Positions 51,917 to 61,523 are shown, numbered from the stretch's first letter. The stretch: 64,000 bases of DNA from JACDAE01 sp963717195 (GCA_963717195.1 CAVQVR010000013.1:124001-188000); one strand, 5' to 3'. A program made the numbers and translations. Notes: a model not told the origin generated them from the letters alone.

Positions 51917-54091
51917 ATGAATCCGGAGCGCAACAGAGGTGGAATGACGGTCAACGCATTGATGCAGTTGGGGTTATTTACTTCCATCGGTATTCCCGTC
52001 GTTTTACTCGCTTTACTTAGCTGGTTATCTACGTCTCTCGATCACTTTTCGTTGATGATCGCGGTACTCATCTGTGCAGTCTTTGTGCTCTTGAGTGTGA
52101 TGGTCATTAATTATATCATACAAGGGCGTATTCGAGATCGTATTCAGCAGCTGACTGAGGTGTGTCGTGATTACACGAGCGGTGATCGTACCGCACGTGC
52201 TGTCGTCAATGGTGGTGATGATTTCGCGTTGCTGGCCATGTCCATCAATACGCTTTTAGATAATCAGAACAATAGTGTACCTCAATCTTCTTTGGGCGTT
52301 GGTGCGGGTAGTGGTAGTGATGCAGCGGCTTTGCAGGCACAGATTGAGAAGTTGTTGCAAGAGGTAAGTGCGGTTGGTGATGGCGATCTGCGTGTGCAAG
52401 CAGAAGTGACGCCTGATACGCTGGGTGTGTTGGCTGACTCCTTTAACTATATGATTGAAGAGCTGGCTAAAGTTGTGGGCCGCGTTCAATCGACGGCGGT
52501 GCAGGTAACCAATGCGACGCGGCGCATCCTTGATGGCTCTGCGGAACTGGCTCAGGCTTCTGAAACGCAAGTGGCACAGATTTCGCAGACTACCGAGGCG
52601 GTTGAGGCACTGGCTATCTTTATTCAAAATGTTGCTCGTAATGCCCAATTGAGTGCCGAAATGGCGCAGGAAGCCCTGCGCAATGCCGCTAACGGTCAAC
52701 AGTCGGTGCGCCAGACCATTGAAGGAATGATGTTGATCCGCGAGAATGTGCAGGAAACATCGAAGAAGATCAAGCGGCTGGGTGAGCGTTCCAATGAAAT
52801 CGGCGAGATCGTGCGTATTATCGAAGATATTGCTGATCAGACCAACCTGCTTGCGTTGAACGCCGCTATTCAATCGGCGATGGCCGGTGAGCATGGGCGT
52901 GGATTTGCAGTTGTGGCTGATGAGATCCGTCTGTTGGCAGAGCGTTCAACCGAGTCAACGAAGCGGATTGCGACTCTGGTAAAGAGTATTCAGGGTGATA
53001 CGTATGAAGCCGTGGTTGCTATGGAAGATAGCACTCAGGAAGTGGTAAAGGGGTCGCAACTGGCAGATGAGGCGGGTCGCGCTTTGAACTCCATCTATGG
53101 CGCTGTAGAGCGGCAGGCACAAATGATTGAGAGTATTGCACGTGCTGCCAACGAGCAGACAACTGTTTCTGAGGCAGTTGCAGTCACAATGGGGCGTATC
53201 TCCGAGATTACCCGTCAGACCGACGCAGGGACGCAGGAAGCGGCAGTGAGTGTAAGTTACCTGGCAGAACTTTCAGAGCAATTGCGTGCCTCTGTGTCAA
53301 CCTTCCGTCTGCCGGAGCGCAATAATGAAATGTTGGGTTCATTCCCGAATATGACATCGGTTTCGGAGATGGGCGATAATAATGGTGAGCAGATGTTTGC
53401 GTCATCGATGATGCAGAACATGGAGAGTGACTGGGGAAACCAGAATTACGCTGGTAATAGTTTCGCTGGCAACTTCCCACCTTTGCCTGAGCCTGGAAAT
53501 TCGGGCTCTCTGGTCGCTCTGACCTCTGCACGTGCCTCTGGTAACCAGTATGCATTGAATAACCAGCCGGATTTTGGGGGAGCTGGAGGCTTCGGGTCGC
53601 AGCAACCCTGGGCAACTCAGGCGCATCAAGCGAATGGTCCAGTCCAACAGGGCTTTTCGGGAGGACAACAGCCTTTCGTTGGTCAGCAGTATGGTCAGCA
53701 GTATGGTGGTAATAATTCACAGCCCTATGGAGCTCCCGAGTTTGAGAATGGCTATGGCTTTGGTGCTCAATTTGGCAATCAACCGGATTTTGGTGATAGT
53801 AATGGTTTTGATAACCGGATGAACTTTGGTGGTGCCAATGCCCCACAATTTGGGGGAGGAACGTCATCGTTCAATGTTCAGGGCCAGCCACCTTTTCAGA
53901 ATAGAAATCAGCCATCTGCTCCTAATCCGAACCTGTTGCCTCCTCCGGGACAAGCGGGGCAGCCATCTCCTGTTCGTCCACGTTGGCAGCAGGGTGGGCA
54001 GGTTCCAAATTCACAGAATTTTCAGAATCAGCAGAACCAGAGCCAATTATTGTTTAATCAAGACCAGACGCCTTTCTCAAATAATGGGTAA
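51917..54091 (+). CDS. Methyl-accepting chemotaxis protein with Q/N/G-rich tail
   Basis: 724 aa. Two close membrane helices (about 15-36 and 42-65) with almost no outside loop, so it is not an external ligand sensor. HAMP-like regions (about 65-200, GDGDLRVQAEVTPDTLGVLADSFNYM), then the MCP signalling domain (about 200-460) with the hairpin tip IADQTNLLALNAAIQSAMAGEHGRGFAVVADEIR. The last about 250 residues are low-complexity, rich in Gln, Asn, Gly, Phe and Pro (QQYGQQYGGNN, PQFGGG), a prion-like tail unusual for an MCP. No CheR-binding pentapeptide is seen at the end. Similar to PilJ/PixJ by operon place. Confidence 0.88.
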   Translation: MNPERNRGGMTVNALMQLGLFTSIGIPVVLLALLSWLSTSLDHFSLMIAVLICAVFVLLSVMVINYIIQGRIRDRIQQLTEVCRDYTSGDRTARAVVNGGDDFALLAMSINTLLDNQNNSVPQSSLGVGAGSGSDAAALQAQIEKLLQEVSAVGDGDLRVQAEVTPDTLGVLADSFNYMIEELAKVVGRVQSTAVQVTNATRRILDGSAELAQASETQVAQISQTTEAVEALAIFIQNVARNAQLSAEMAQEALRNAANGQQSVRQTIEGMMLIRENVQETSKKIKRLGERSNEIGEIVRIIEDIADQTNLLALNAAIQSAMAGEHGRGFAVVADEIRLLAERSTESTKRIATLVKSIQGDTYEAVVAMEDSTQEVVKGSQLADEAGRALNSIYGAVERQAQMIESIARAANEQTTVSEAVAVTMGRISEITRQTDAGTQEAAVSVSYLAELSEQLRASVSTFRLPERNNEMLGSFPNMTSVSEMGDNNGEQMFASSMMQNMESDWGNQNYAGNSFAGNFPPLPEPGNSGSLVALTSARASGNQYALNNQPDFGGAGGFGSQQPWATQAHQANGPVQQGFSGGQQPFVGQQYGQQYGGNNSQPYGAPEFENGYGFGAQFGNQPDFGDSNGFDNRMNFGGANAPQFGGGTSSFNVQGQPPFQNRNQPSAPNPNLLPPPGQAGQPSPVRPRWQQGGQVPNSQNFQNQQNQSQLLFNQDQTPFSNNG

Positions 54092-54239
54092 CCTGGCTTG
54101 TAGGTGTTGGTGCTACATTGCGTCCTGTGATTCTAGAACCATCTCAGGGATGAGGCTGGAGAATGAACAGCCTCACCCTTTGATATTTGGAATGGCAGCA
54201 AGCAAGTAACACAATCATAGTTAAGTGGGTACGCGCAAC

Positions 54240-57200
54240 ATGTCGAATACATTTGATAAACTATCAGTTCTTGATTCGTTTATCGAAGAGGTGAATAGTT
54301 ATTTACCGGAAATCGAGACGAACCTTGAGCGTTTGACGCACTCATCTGGCGACATGGATGCCCTTGAAGAAACGTACCGCCGCACTCATACCATTGGCGG
54401 TTCTGCTTCCATGATGGACTTTCCTGGTCTGGCACACGTTGCACACGGCATGGAAGATATTCTGGGGGATGCATTGGATGGGATAACGACGCTCGATGAG
54501 CCCGCTCTCGGCCTTTTACGTCGTTCTCTCGGTCGTTTGCATCAACTCCTGGAGGGTATCCGTAACGGAATCGATGAGGAGGCGGTGATCGCAGAGGATG
54601 ACGCCGATTATTCGCGTTATCGTGCTTTCGTCGAAGCGTCGACCCAGTCTGCTCAGTTTTCTCAATCTCTGCCAGCTGTCTCTCCTGTTTATTCTCCCCC
54701 TCCTGTACAGGGAACAGAGGATCGCATGGCATTCAATGAGCAACAGGGCCAGGAGTTTTATACGTTCTCAGGGCAACCACAGCAGCAGTTTAATAATCCT
54801 GTTTATTCTACGCCTGCTCCTTCAATGCCGTCGTTTGATGAGGTGCTGGCTTCGTTCCGTACACCAGCTATTGATGCAGGAGAGGACATCGCATGGCCTG
54901 AAGAGCTGACGGCGGTAACTGATAACCGTGATCAATCTTTGTCACCCGTGGAGCAGGAGGTCATTTCGCCTCCATCTCCTGCCGTTTCCTTCTCCTCATC
55001 CAGTGCCCTTGATGAGCTGGTTGCTTCTATTCGCCAGAGACCTGCAGTCTTCCCGCAAGTGCCAATAGAGCATGAGGACGCGCAAGCTTTTGAGCAACTT
55101 CTGCCAGAAAATCCAATACCTGTGCCTGACAACTCATATGGAACTGAACTGGTTGCTCAATCTGCTGCTCCTCTACAGAGCTATGAAGAGGTGCAGAAGG
55201 ATGCACAGAATCTGGAAATGCAAGCGTCAGCCTTGAAAAACCTGGTCTCTCAATTGCATATGGCTGAATCACTCATTGAGGCGCAACGTAGTGAGTTCAA
55301 GGGGTTTCTTGATGGTTCAAAAGATGCCCTTGATCGGATGGAAGACTGGGCTGGCCAGGCCATGGGGTTGAATCTCCGCAATAGCCCTGAACAGGTACGG
55401 CGCTATCTTCCGCTCTCTGTGATGTGGGTTGCTAATAGCAAACTGAAGAAAGTGCTGGAGCTACTCAGTGAGATTACCAGCGGTACCGAGTTAACTGATG
55501 AGCAGATGAATAGTGCATTTCAGCAGTTACAGGTATCACTCTCTTCTTTTGGCGCAGCTTTTCGCCAGCAGCAGGACAAAGCTTCTCATCTTCTGGTAGA
55601 GGAGCCTGGCTGGACGCCATGGGAAATGCGCGTTGGGTCAGATCAAGATAGAGTACGTGAGCGTGTTACTTTTGAACGCCAGGGAGATGTTGCCGCACTC
55701 CGCGCTGAGATGGAGGCCCAGTTACGTGAGGAGATACGACGGGAATACGAGGCACGCCCTATGCCTCTTACCCTTCGTGCTGAATTGGAACAGCAGATAC
55801 GGCTTGAGATGCGTCAGGAGTTCGAAGAACGAAGACGTTTGCAGGAACGTGTTGCTGGTCCAAATCTAGCTGAATCGCCGGAAGAGATGGAAGCACGCCT
55901 GCGTAGTGAGGTAGAAATTCAGGTGCGTCAGGAGTTTCTGAAGCAGATCTCCACGAACGAACATGAACTTGCTGCAACTCAGTCTGCGGTGAGTCGCCAG
56001 TCCCCGTCGTCGGTATCAAATTTTATGGACCGGACAGGCGAGGCAACTGGTCATCTTAGCTCTTCGCTTTCTCCAATACTCCCATCTGCAACTTCCAGTC
56101 TCGTTACTTCTCCTACCTCTGAGGTACAGCAGTCATCTTTTGCCTCTGACCTGGGCGAAGAGGCCGCCGAGATTTTCCGAGCGGAAGCCGAGGAACATCT
56201 GCAAACGATCAGTATGCATGTTGCTGCACTGGAAAAAGCACCTCAAAATCTTGAACTGATTCAGGTAATTCGTCGCGCTACTCATACGCTCAAGGGTGCA
56301 GCAGGAATGATGGGTTTCCGTGCTATCGCTGATCTCAGCCATATCTCTGAAGATCTGCTGGATAGCATTATGGAAGGGACGTCAACCGTTTCATCCGTTG
56401 TTCTCAGCCTTATTCTTGATACTGCCGAAACGCTTGATATCCTGATTTCTGGCCGTGGCTCTGAAATAAATGCGGCTGAAGCAAGAGTGCAGACGCTACG
56501 TAGGCGCTACATAGAATTGTTGGGCGAAGAACATAGCACGCCAATGCCACAGGGGCATGCGGACGAGTACATCGACACTGAAACTGATAGCAGCGATGAT
56601 GGGATGGCTGGAAATGGTGGAGTTGCAGGCATCATCGCTGACGGTCAATCTGTTGAGACAAATGCTCAGCGGACTATGCGTGGCGAATTGAGCGTGCGTG
56701 TGCGCCTGCAAAAGCTGGACGAACTGGTAAATCTCTTTGGTGAGTTACTGGTGAATCGTAGTGTGCTTGAAGAACGTATTCAGCGCCTGGTCCGTCTTGT
56801 CTCTGATGTTGGTGTTAGTAGCAATCGCTTATATGGTGTTGGTCAAAAGTTAGAGAGCCGCTTTGAAGCCGCGACCTTACCCAGTGGCCATTCCGTACAG
56901 GCTATGCCGGGCCAGGGAGACCAATCACTCGTCCAACGAAGCATCAGTAGTAGCAGTGCTAGTAGAGTGAATGGTCAGAATAATCTCCTTGGTGAACCAT
57001 CTCACCTGGCGGAATTCGATGAACTGGAACTTGATCGTTATACCGAGTTCCACCAACTTGCGCGTGGTTTGAGTGAGGGTATCTCGGATATGACGACCTT
57101 GAGCAGTGAGATGGATACTATCATTCGCGAAGCTGAAGGTATCTTCGCGCGTGAAAATCGTCTCAATACCACATTCCAGGATCGTCTGATGAAGATACGC

Positions 57201-58703
57201 CTGGTGCCACTTTCATCGATGGCTCCACGTCTCTATCGTGCGGCTCGTGCCGTAGCGCTTAAACAGGGAAAAGATTTCGAATTTCTGTTGGAAGGCGAAG
57301 AGACGGAAGTTGATCGTACTGTATTTGAAGAGATTGCTGGCCCGTTGCTCCACCTTATTCGTAATGCAGTGAACCATGCGATTGAAACGCCTGATATTCG
57401 TATCCAGAAGGGCAAGTCCCCGATTGGGCAGATTAAGCTCTCAGCAGCGTACGAAGGCAACCAGGTGGTTATCACTGTAAGCGATGATGGCTCTGGTATC
57501 GACCTTGAGCATGTGCGTAATACCGCGATCCATCGTGGCTTAATTCGTCCAGATCAGCATCTCAACGAGGCCGATGTCCTTGACCTTATTTTCCTCTCCG
57601 GCTTTTCAACTGCTGAGGTCTTAAGTGAAGAAAGTGGACGTGGGGTGGGCCTTGATGTTGTACGTGACAGTGTCTCGCGCCTCCGGGGAACGCTTGCTGT
57701 CGATTTAACGCCTGGTCATGGAACATCATTCATTATGAAGTTCCCCACCAGTCTGGCTATTCAGAGTGCTATGATGGTCAAGGTCGGCGGACAGCAGTTT
57801 GCTGTTCCAACGGTGATGGTGGAAGCAATTGGTCGCCTCGATAATTTCAAGCGAACCACTGTTGCAGGGCAACCCGCTCTGGCGATTCGTAATGAAGTCT
57901 ATCTCTTGAATACTCTGGCGCAGTATCTCTCCTTACCCGCCAGGCCGCTTGACGAAAAAGCGCAGGTGTTATTGGTAAATGCAGGCGGTCACCGTTTTGC
58001 CTTGATTGTGGAAGAGATTAAGAGCAAACAGGATATCGTGACGAAGAACCTGGGACCACATTTGCGTCACGTGCATGGCATCCTTGGTGGTACGGTGCTG
58101 GGCAATGGGCGTGTTGTGCTCATTCTAGAATTGACAGAGTTGCTCTCACTTCGTCAAAAAATGGTAGATGATACCGGGATCCTTTCCGTTCCTATGCCCA
58201 GAGAAGGAACACCAGGGTTGACTCCTGCTTCTTTGAGGCAGACTGTGGATGTATCTTCTTCTACCCGGCAACAGCCTGCGCTCCCTGGACGTGCGGCACC
58301 TGCTGCTGTCTCTCGGCCTGAGCGTGGAAAGCATATTCTGGTTGTGGATGATAGCCCGAGCGTACGGCGCGTTGTAGGGAATATGTTGAAGCAGCATGGC
58401 TGGGAGGTCCAGATGGCGCGTGATGGAGTCGAGGCTCTGGAGATGATCTCCTACGAAACGCCAGCGGCTGTGCTGCTTGATATTGAGATGCCACGTATGG
58501 ATGGCTATGAGTTGACTGCGACAGTACGTGCTCAGGAGCAATATCGTACGCTTCCTCTTGTGGTGCTCACATCTCGTGCAGCTTCCAAGCATCAGCAGCG
58601 TGCTATGCAGCTTGGTGCCAGCGCGTACGTGGTGAAGCCATACCAGGATGAGGAATTATTGAATACCCTTAACGCTCTGGTCTATGGGGCAGTTGCTCAT
58701 TAG
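54240..58703 (+). CDS. Giant CheA hybrid kinase: HPt, coiled coil, HPt, CheA core, CheW, receiver
   Basis: 1487 aa from ATG 54240 (GTG 54225 possible). HPt1 about 8-110 with His50 in RRTHTIGGSA. A Ser/Gln/Pro-rich linker, then a helical region 330-600 with three 20-residue charged coil repeats (LRAEMEAQLREEIRREYEAR and two variants). HPt2 about 640-745 with His682 in ATHTLKGAAG. Dimer and P3 region about 810-990, HATPase about 1030-1170 (HLIRNAVNHAIE, SDDGSGID, SGRGVGLDVV), CheW-like domain about 1180-1310, and a receiver at 1370-1485 with Asp1414. This is the ChpA/PixL/PilL type. It would take signals from the MCP and pass phosphate to its own receiver and the two at 50252 and 50785. No CheR/CheB in the operon. 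Confidence 0.9.
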   Translation: MSNTFDKLSVLDSFIEEVNSYLPEIETNLERLTHSSGDMDALEETYRRTHTIGGSASMMDFPGLAHVAHGMEDILGDALDGITTLDEPALGLLRRSLGRLHQLLEGIRNGIDEEAVIAEDDADYSRYRAFVEASTQSAQFSQSLPAVSPVYSPPPVQGTEDRMAFNEQQGQEFYTFSGQPQQQFNNPVYSTPAPSMPSFDEVLASFRTPAIDAGEDIAWPEELTAVTDNRDQSLSPVEQEVISPPSPAVSFSSSSALDELVASIRQRPAVFPQVPIEHEDAQAFEQLLPENPIPVPDNSYGTELVAQSAAPLQSYEEVQKDAQNLEMQASALKNLVSQLHMAESLIEAQRSEFKGFLDGSKDALDRMEDWAGQAMGLNLRNSPEQVRRYLPLSVMWVANSKLKKVLELLSEITSGTELTDEQMNSAFQQLQVSLSSFGAAFRQQQDKASHLLVEEPGWTPWEMRVGSDQDRVRERVTFERQGDVAALRAEMEAQLREEIRREYEARPMPLTLRAELEQQIRLEMRQEFEERRRLQERVAGPNLAESPEEMEARLRSEVEIQVRQEFLKQISTNEHELAATQSAVSRQSPSSVSNFMDRTGEATGHLSSSLSPILPSATSSLVTSPTSEVQQSSFASDLGEEAAEIFRAEAEEHLQTISMHVAALEKAPQNLELIQVIRRATHTLKGAAGMMGFRAIADLSHISEDLLDSIMEGTSTVSSVVLSLILDTAETLDILISGRGSEINAAEARVQTLRRRYIELLGEEHSTPMPQGHADEYIDTETDSSDDGMAGNGGVAGIIADGQSVETNAQRTMRGELSVRVRLQKLDELVNLFGELLVNRSVLEERIQRLVRLVSDVGVSSNRLYGVGQKLESRFEAATLPSGHSVQAMPGQGDQSLVQRSISSSSASRVNGQNNLLGEPSHLAEFDELELDRYTEFHQLARGLSEGISDMTTLSSEMDTIIREAEGIFARENRLNTTFQDRLMKIRLVPLSSMAPRLYRAARAVALKQGKDFEFLLEGEETEVDRTVFEEIAGPLLHLIRNAVNHAIETPDIRIQKGKSPIGQIKLSAAYEGNQVVITVSDDGSGIDLEHVRNTAIHRGLIRPDQHLNEADVLDLIFLSGFSTAEVLSEESGRGVGLDVVRDSVSRLRGTLAVDLTPGHGTSFIMKFPTSLAIQSAMMVKVGGQQFAVPTVMVEAIGRLDNFKRTTVAGQPALAIRNEVYLLNTLAQYLSLPARPLDEKAQVLLVNAGGHRFALIVEEIKSKQDIVTKNLGPHLRHVHGILGGTVLGNGRVVLILELTELLSLRQKMVDDTGILSVPMPREGTPGLTPASLRQTVDVSSSTRQQPALPGRAAPAAVSRPERGKHILVVDDSPSVRRVVGNMLKQHGWEVQMARDGVEALEMISYETPAAVLLDIEMPRMDGYELTATVRAQEQYRTLPLVVLTSRAASKHQQRAMQLGASAYVVKPYQDEELLNTLNALVYGAVAH

Positions 58704-58730
58704 TCTCTGTCGGTCAGGAAAGGTGAGAAT

Positions 58731-58958
58731 GTGGGTGTTGAACGTGCTGTGACGCGCTGGTATGCGCAGCGGCAACTCCTGTCGGAAGAGATTGTGCGTC
58801 TGGAGGCAACGTTTGCTCAACTCCCAGACGCCAATCAGGAAACGCAGGATACGACTGTACACGAAGCGGTTGATCTTCAATCCTTGCAGGAAGAACTCGC
58901 AAAGGTCCAGGAGAAGTTGCGTCTCCTGGGCCCCTGTCCTCAACCAATGATGGGCTAG
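58731..58958 (+). CDS. Small coiled-coil protein ending the chemosensory operon
   Basis: 75 aa from GTG 58731 (AAGGTGAG upstream), 27 bp after cheA. Two amphipathic helices (RWYAQRQLLSEEIVRLEATFAQL and LQSLQEELAKVQEKLRLLG). No family recognised. Its stop shares the CTAG at 58955-58958 with the stop of convergent leuB. It could be a small partner of the receiver or kinase, or just a minor gene. Confidence 0.55.
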   Translation: MGVERAVTRWYAQRQLLSEEIVRLEATFAQLPDANQETQDTTVHEAVDLQSLQEELAKVQEKLRLLGPCPQPMMG

Positions 58959-60058
58959 ACTGGGATGCGGCTCACGGTCTGTACTATCTGGTTCCCCATC
59001 TCCTGTGTTCCCAATACTTCTTTGCCCTCTTCTCGCAGATCTTCTGTTCGATAGCCTGCATTGATGGTTTGCTCGACTGCAGCTTCTATTGCCTCGGCCT
59101 CTTGTCTCAGGCCGAGTGAATGGCGCAACAGCATAGCCGCTGAGAGAATGGCCGCTATGGGATTGGCCTTTCCCTGCCCCGCTATGTCTGGTGCGGAACC
59201 GTGGATCGGCTCGTAGAGTCCAAACAATCCATGCCCATTTTGCCGTGTGCCCAGGCTTGCTGAGGGGAGCATACCCATTGAGCCAGCCAGCATCGATGCC
59301 TCATCGGTCAGAATATCGCCAAACATATTTTCGGTCACAATTACATCAAAGCTAGCTGGCCGACGAATCAGGTGCATCGAACAGGCATCAACGAGTAGCG
59401 AATCAAACGCAACATCTGGATAATCGGCGGCTACACGCTCCGCGACACGACGCCACAGCCGCGATGAGCTTAACACATTCACTTTATCTACCGATGTCAC
59501 CTTTTTGCGTCGTCCGCGTGCCAGGTCAAAGGCAGTACGTACGATGCGCTCGATCTCAGCCTCGGTATAGATAAGCGTGTCGATAGCCTCTGTTCCATGT
59601 TCAGTCTCGCGAATTTCGCTTGGCTTGCCAAAATAAAGCCCTCCTGTCAGTTCGCGCACAACCAGGAGGTCCGTTCCCTGCAATACTTCAAGCTTAATTG
59701 TCGACGCATTGAGTAGCGCCTTGAGTGGTCGTACCGGGCGCAGATTGGCGTAGAGTTCGAGCTCTTTACGCAGGCGGAAGAGTGCTTTTTCGGGTTTGAC
59801 TGTATATTTTGTTTCTAACCCTGCTGCTCCTCCAACGGCACCAAATAAAATTGCATCGCTTTTTTGACAGAGCTCCATTGTAGCATCCGAAATAGCGTCT
59901 CCCTCAACTTCGAGTGCTGCGATGCCTACTAGCGCTTTATGGAAGGTAAATGTATGTCCGTACTGGTTGCCGATGGTTTGTAGGACGCGAATGGCTTGCT
60001 CGGTGACCTCTGGACCGATGCCGTCGCCCGGCAGGACTGCGATAGTGTATGTACCCAT
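58955..60058 (-). CDS. leuB: 3-isopropylmalate dehydrogenase
   Basis: 367 aa, the usual length. Oxidative decarboxylation of 3-isopropylmalate in leucine synthesis, NAD-dependent. Motifs: GDGIGPEVTEQAIRVL at the N-terminus, LLVVRELTGGLYFGKPSEIRE, KVTSVDKVNVLSSSRLWRRV, DACSMHLIRRPASFDVIVTENMFGDILTDEASMLAGSMGMLPSASLG, GLYEPIHGSAPDIAGQGKANPIA. All substrate and NAD regions look intact. No other leu gene is adjacent. ATG 60058 with AAAGGAG about 5 nt upstream. Confidence 0.95.
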   Translation of the reverse strand: MGTYTIAVLPGDGIGPEVTEQAIRVLQTIGNQYGHTFTFHKALVGIAALEVEGDAISDATMELCQKSDAILFGAVGGAAGLETKYTVKPEKALFRLRKELELYANLRPVRPLKALLNASTIKLEVLQGTDLLVVRELTGGLYFGKPSEIRETEHGTEAIDTLIYTEAEIERIVRTAFDLARGRRKKVTSVDKVNVLSSSRLWRRVAERVAADYPDVAFDSLLVDACSMHLIRRPASFDVIVTENMFGDILTDEASMLAGSMGMLPSASLGTRQNGHGLFGLYEPIHGSAPDIAGQGKANPIAAILSAAMLLRHSLGLRQEAEAIEAAVEQTINAGYRTEDLREEGKEVLGTQEMGNQIVQTVSRIPV

Positions 60059-60092
60059 ATGTTTGCTCCTTTACATTGCATCGTCGTTATAT

Positions 60093-60670
60093 TCAAAATG
60101 CTTCCGCTGCATCATCGAATTCAATATCTACATAGGCGTCTGTGAGAGAAAAATGTACCTCCAAGCTGTTCAGCGTGATTTCTGCGTCGTTTTCAAATAA
60201 ATCGTAGATCCACTTATTGTTCTCTTTATGGTAAATTTCTATTTTGAGCGATCTTGAGTCAATCAGCATGTATTCTTCAATTGTAGGATGTGCACGGTAA
60301 TTTTTGAGCTTCCATGTTCGGTCGGTGAGTTCTGTACTGGGGAAAGGACTTCAACAACGAGACGTGGAAATTGAATGGCTTGAACAGTTCCTCGATCTCG
60401 TGGATTACAGGTCATGATCACATCAGGATGGAAATAGCGTGTTTCAGATATGAAGACTTTCATATCTGAACTATAGACGCGGCAGCCACTTCCGCGGAGA
60501 AGATTCCAGAGCATCCTTTGTATATTTGATTTGATAGTATCATGGTTGGCGGTTCCGTCTGCCATCGCATACACCTGTCCATCGCTGTATTCGTAGCGTG
60601 TATCAGGATCTTTTTCTTCAAGTTGAAAGTATTCTTCAACTGTTATGTTTTGTGGATGCTCTATTGCCAT
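60093..60670 (-). pseudogene. Uma2-family (DUF820) nuclease-like gene, frameshifted
   Basis: The frame from ATG 60670 (MAIEHPQNITVEEYFQLEEK) gives 135 aa of the Uma2 fold: ITVEEYFQLEE, YEYSDGQVYAMADGT, FHPDVIMTCNPRD and FPRLVVEVLSP. After VVEVLSP the frame reads into junk and stops at 60263. In the next frame the family continuation STELTDRTWKLKNYRAHPTIEEYMLID is intact to a stop at 60093. One more base in the G-run at plus-strand 60339-60342 restores a full 190-residue protein. Uma2 proteins are PD-(D/E)xK-like, common in Chloroflexota and Cyanobacteria; the role is unknown. AGGAGAGG precedes the ATG. Confidence 0.8.
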
Positions 60671-60795
60671 AAACCTCTCCTCTTATTCTGATGAACCAGC
60701 CTCATTATAGCATAGCGAGACTCCGTTTAAAGTAGCAAGTCTGGGAGGGATGGGATTAAATGAGCCACTTCGTAATAGCGCATCTGGCATTCGCG

Positions 60796-60804
60796 TGCTA
60801 TAAT
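60796..60804 (+). promoter_or_regulatory. Extended -10 promoter for nuo operon
   Basis: TGCTATAAT is a perfect TGnTATAAT, with no clear -35. A start near 60811 gives a leader of about 107 nt before nuoB. The same promoter form occurs at 17317 and 18733. Confidence 0.5.
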
Positions 60805-60917
60805 AGGGGCAGCAAGGTGGAGTGTAATTATAGTAACCCCCATCTCATATCTAAACCCTGCAATCATTTCTAAACCGAGCAACAGGCACTGCTAGACTGT
60901 TGCGAAGGAGCATTTTT

Positions 60918-61520
60918 ATGAGCAGTGAAATAAAGGAAAATGGGAAAACGTCGGCATCGTCCGTGCGCCGAAAAGCTGTACCATTGACAATGGCTTCTGG
61001 CCCACAAGAATATATCCCCGGCGATCAGGAACTCCCAGTCCAGTTGACCAGCCTGGCAGATATGCTCCAGTGGGCACAGAACTGGGCACGTTCAAAATCC
61101 GTCTGGCCGCTTGGCTACGGCCTGGCCTGCTGTGCCATTGAAATGATGGCTTCTGCACAGGCACATTACGATCTGTCACGCTTCGGTTCGGAAGTATTCC
61201 GTTCCAGTCCTCGTCAGGCCGATCTGATGATTGTCGCTGGCACTGTCTCTGTGAAGATGGGGCCGCGCCTTCGTTTGCTCTGGGAACAGATGCCGGAGCC
61301 AAAATGGGTACTTAGCATGGGGCAATGTGCCAATTCGGGCGGCGAATTCTATGATAGCTATTATACCGTTCAAGGCGTCGATACTATCGTTCCCGTTGAT
61401 GTCTATGTACCTGGCTGCCCTCCACGTCCGGAGGCATTGATCGAAGGTATTCTGAAATTACGTGAAAAAATCCAGAAACAGGGTCTAAAAATCCGTGGCG
61501 AAAAAGAAATAGAGGAGTAA
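60918..61520 (+). CDS. nuoB: NADH-quinone oxidoreductase subunit B
   Basis: 200 aa from ATG 60918 (GAAGGAG 7 nt upstream). The N2 iron-sulphur ligands are visible: GLACCAIEMM, MGQCANSGGEF and PGCPPRPEAL, with the conserved SVKMGPRLRLLWEQMPEPKW. It passes electrons to quinone in complex I. First gene of an operon followed by an I/E-like fusion (3 bp gap), nuoF and nuoG. Subunits C, D and the membrane arm are not in the window; the order here (B first, then I/E, F, G) is not the usual one. Confidence 0.9.
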   Translation: MSSEIKENGKTSASSVRRKAVPLTMASGPQEYIPGDQELPVQLTSLADMLQWAQNWARSKSVWPLGYGLACCAIEMMASAQAHYDLSRFGSEVFRSSPRQADLMIVAGTVSVKMGPRLRLLWEQMPEPKWVLSMGQCANSGGEFYDSYYTVQGVDTIVPVDVYVPGCPPRPEALIEGILKLREKIQKQGLKIRGEKEIEE

Positions 61521-61523
61521 CCT

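Noticed and set aside
52256..53867. Open frames of 212 and 219 aa opposite the MCP gene
   Set aside because: Shadow of the biased MCP sequence; His/Gln-rich mirror peptides with no start signal.
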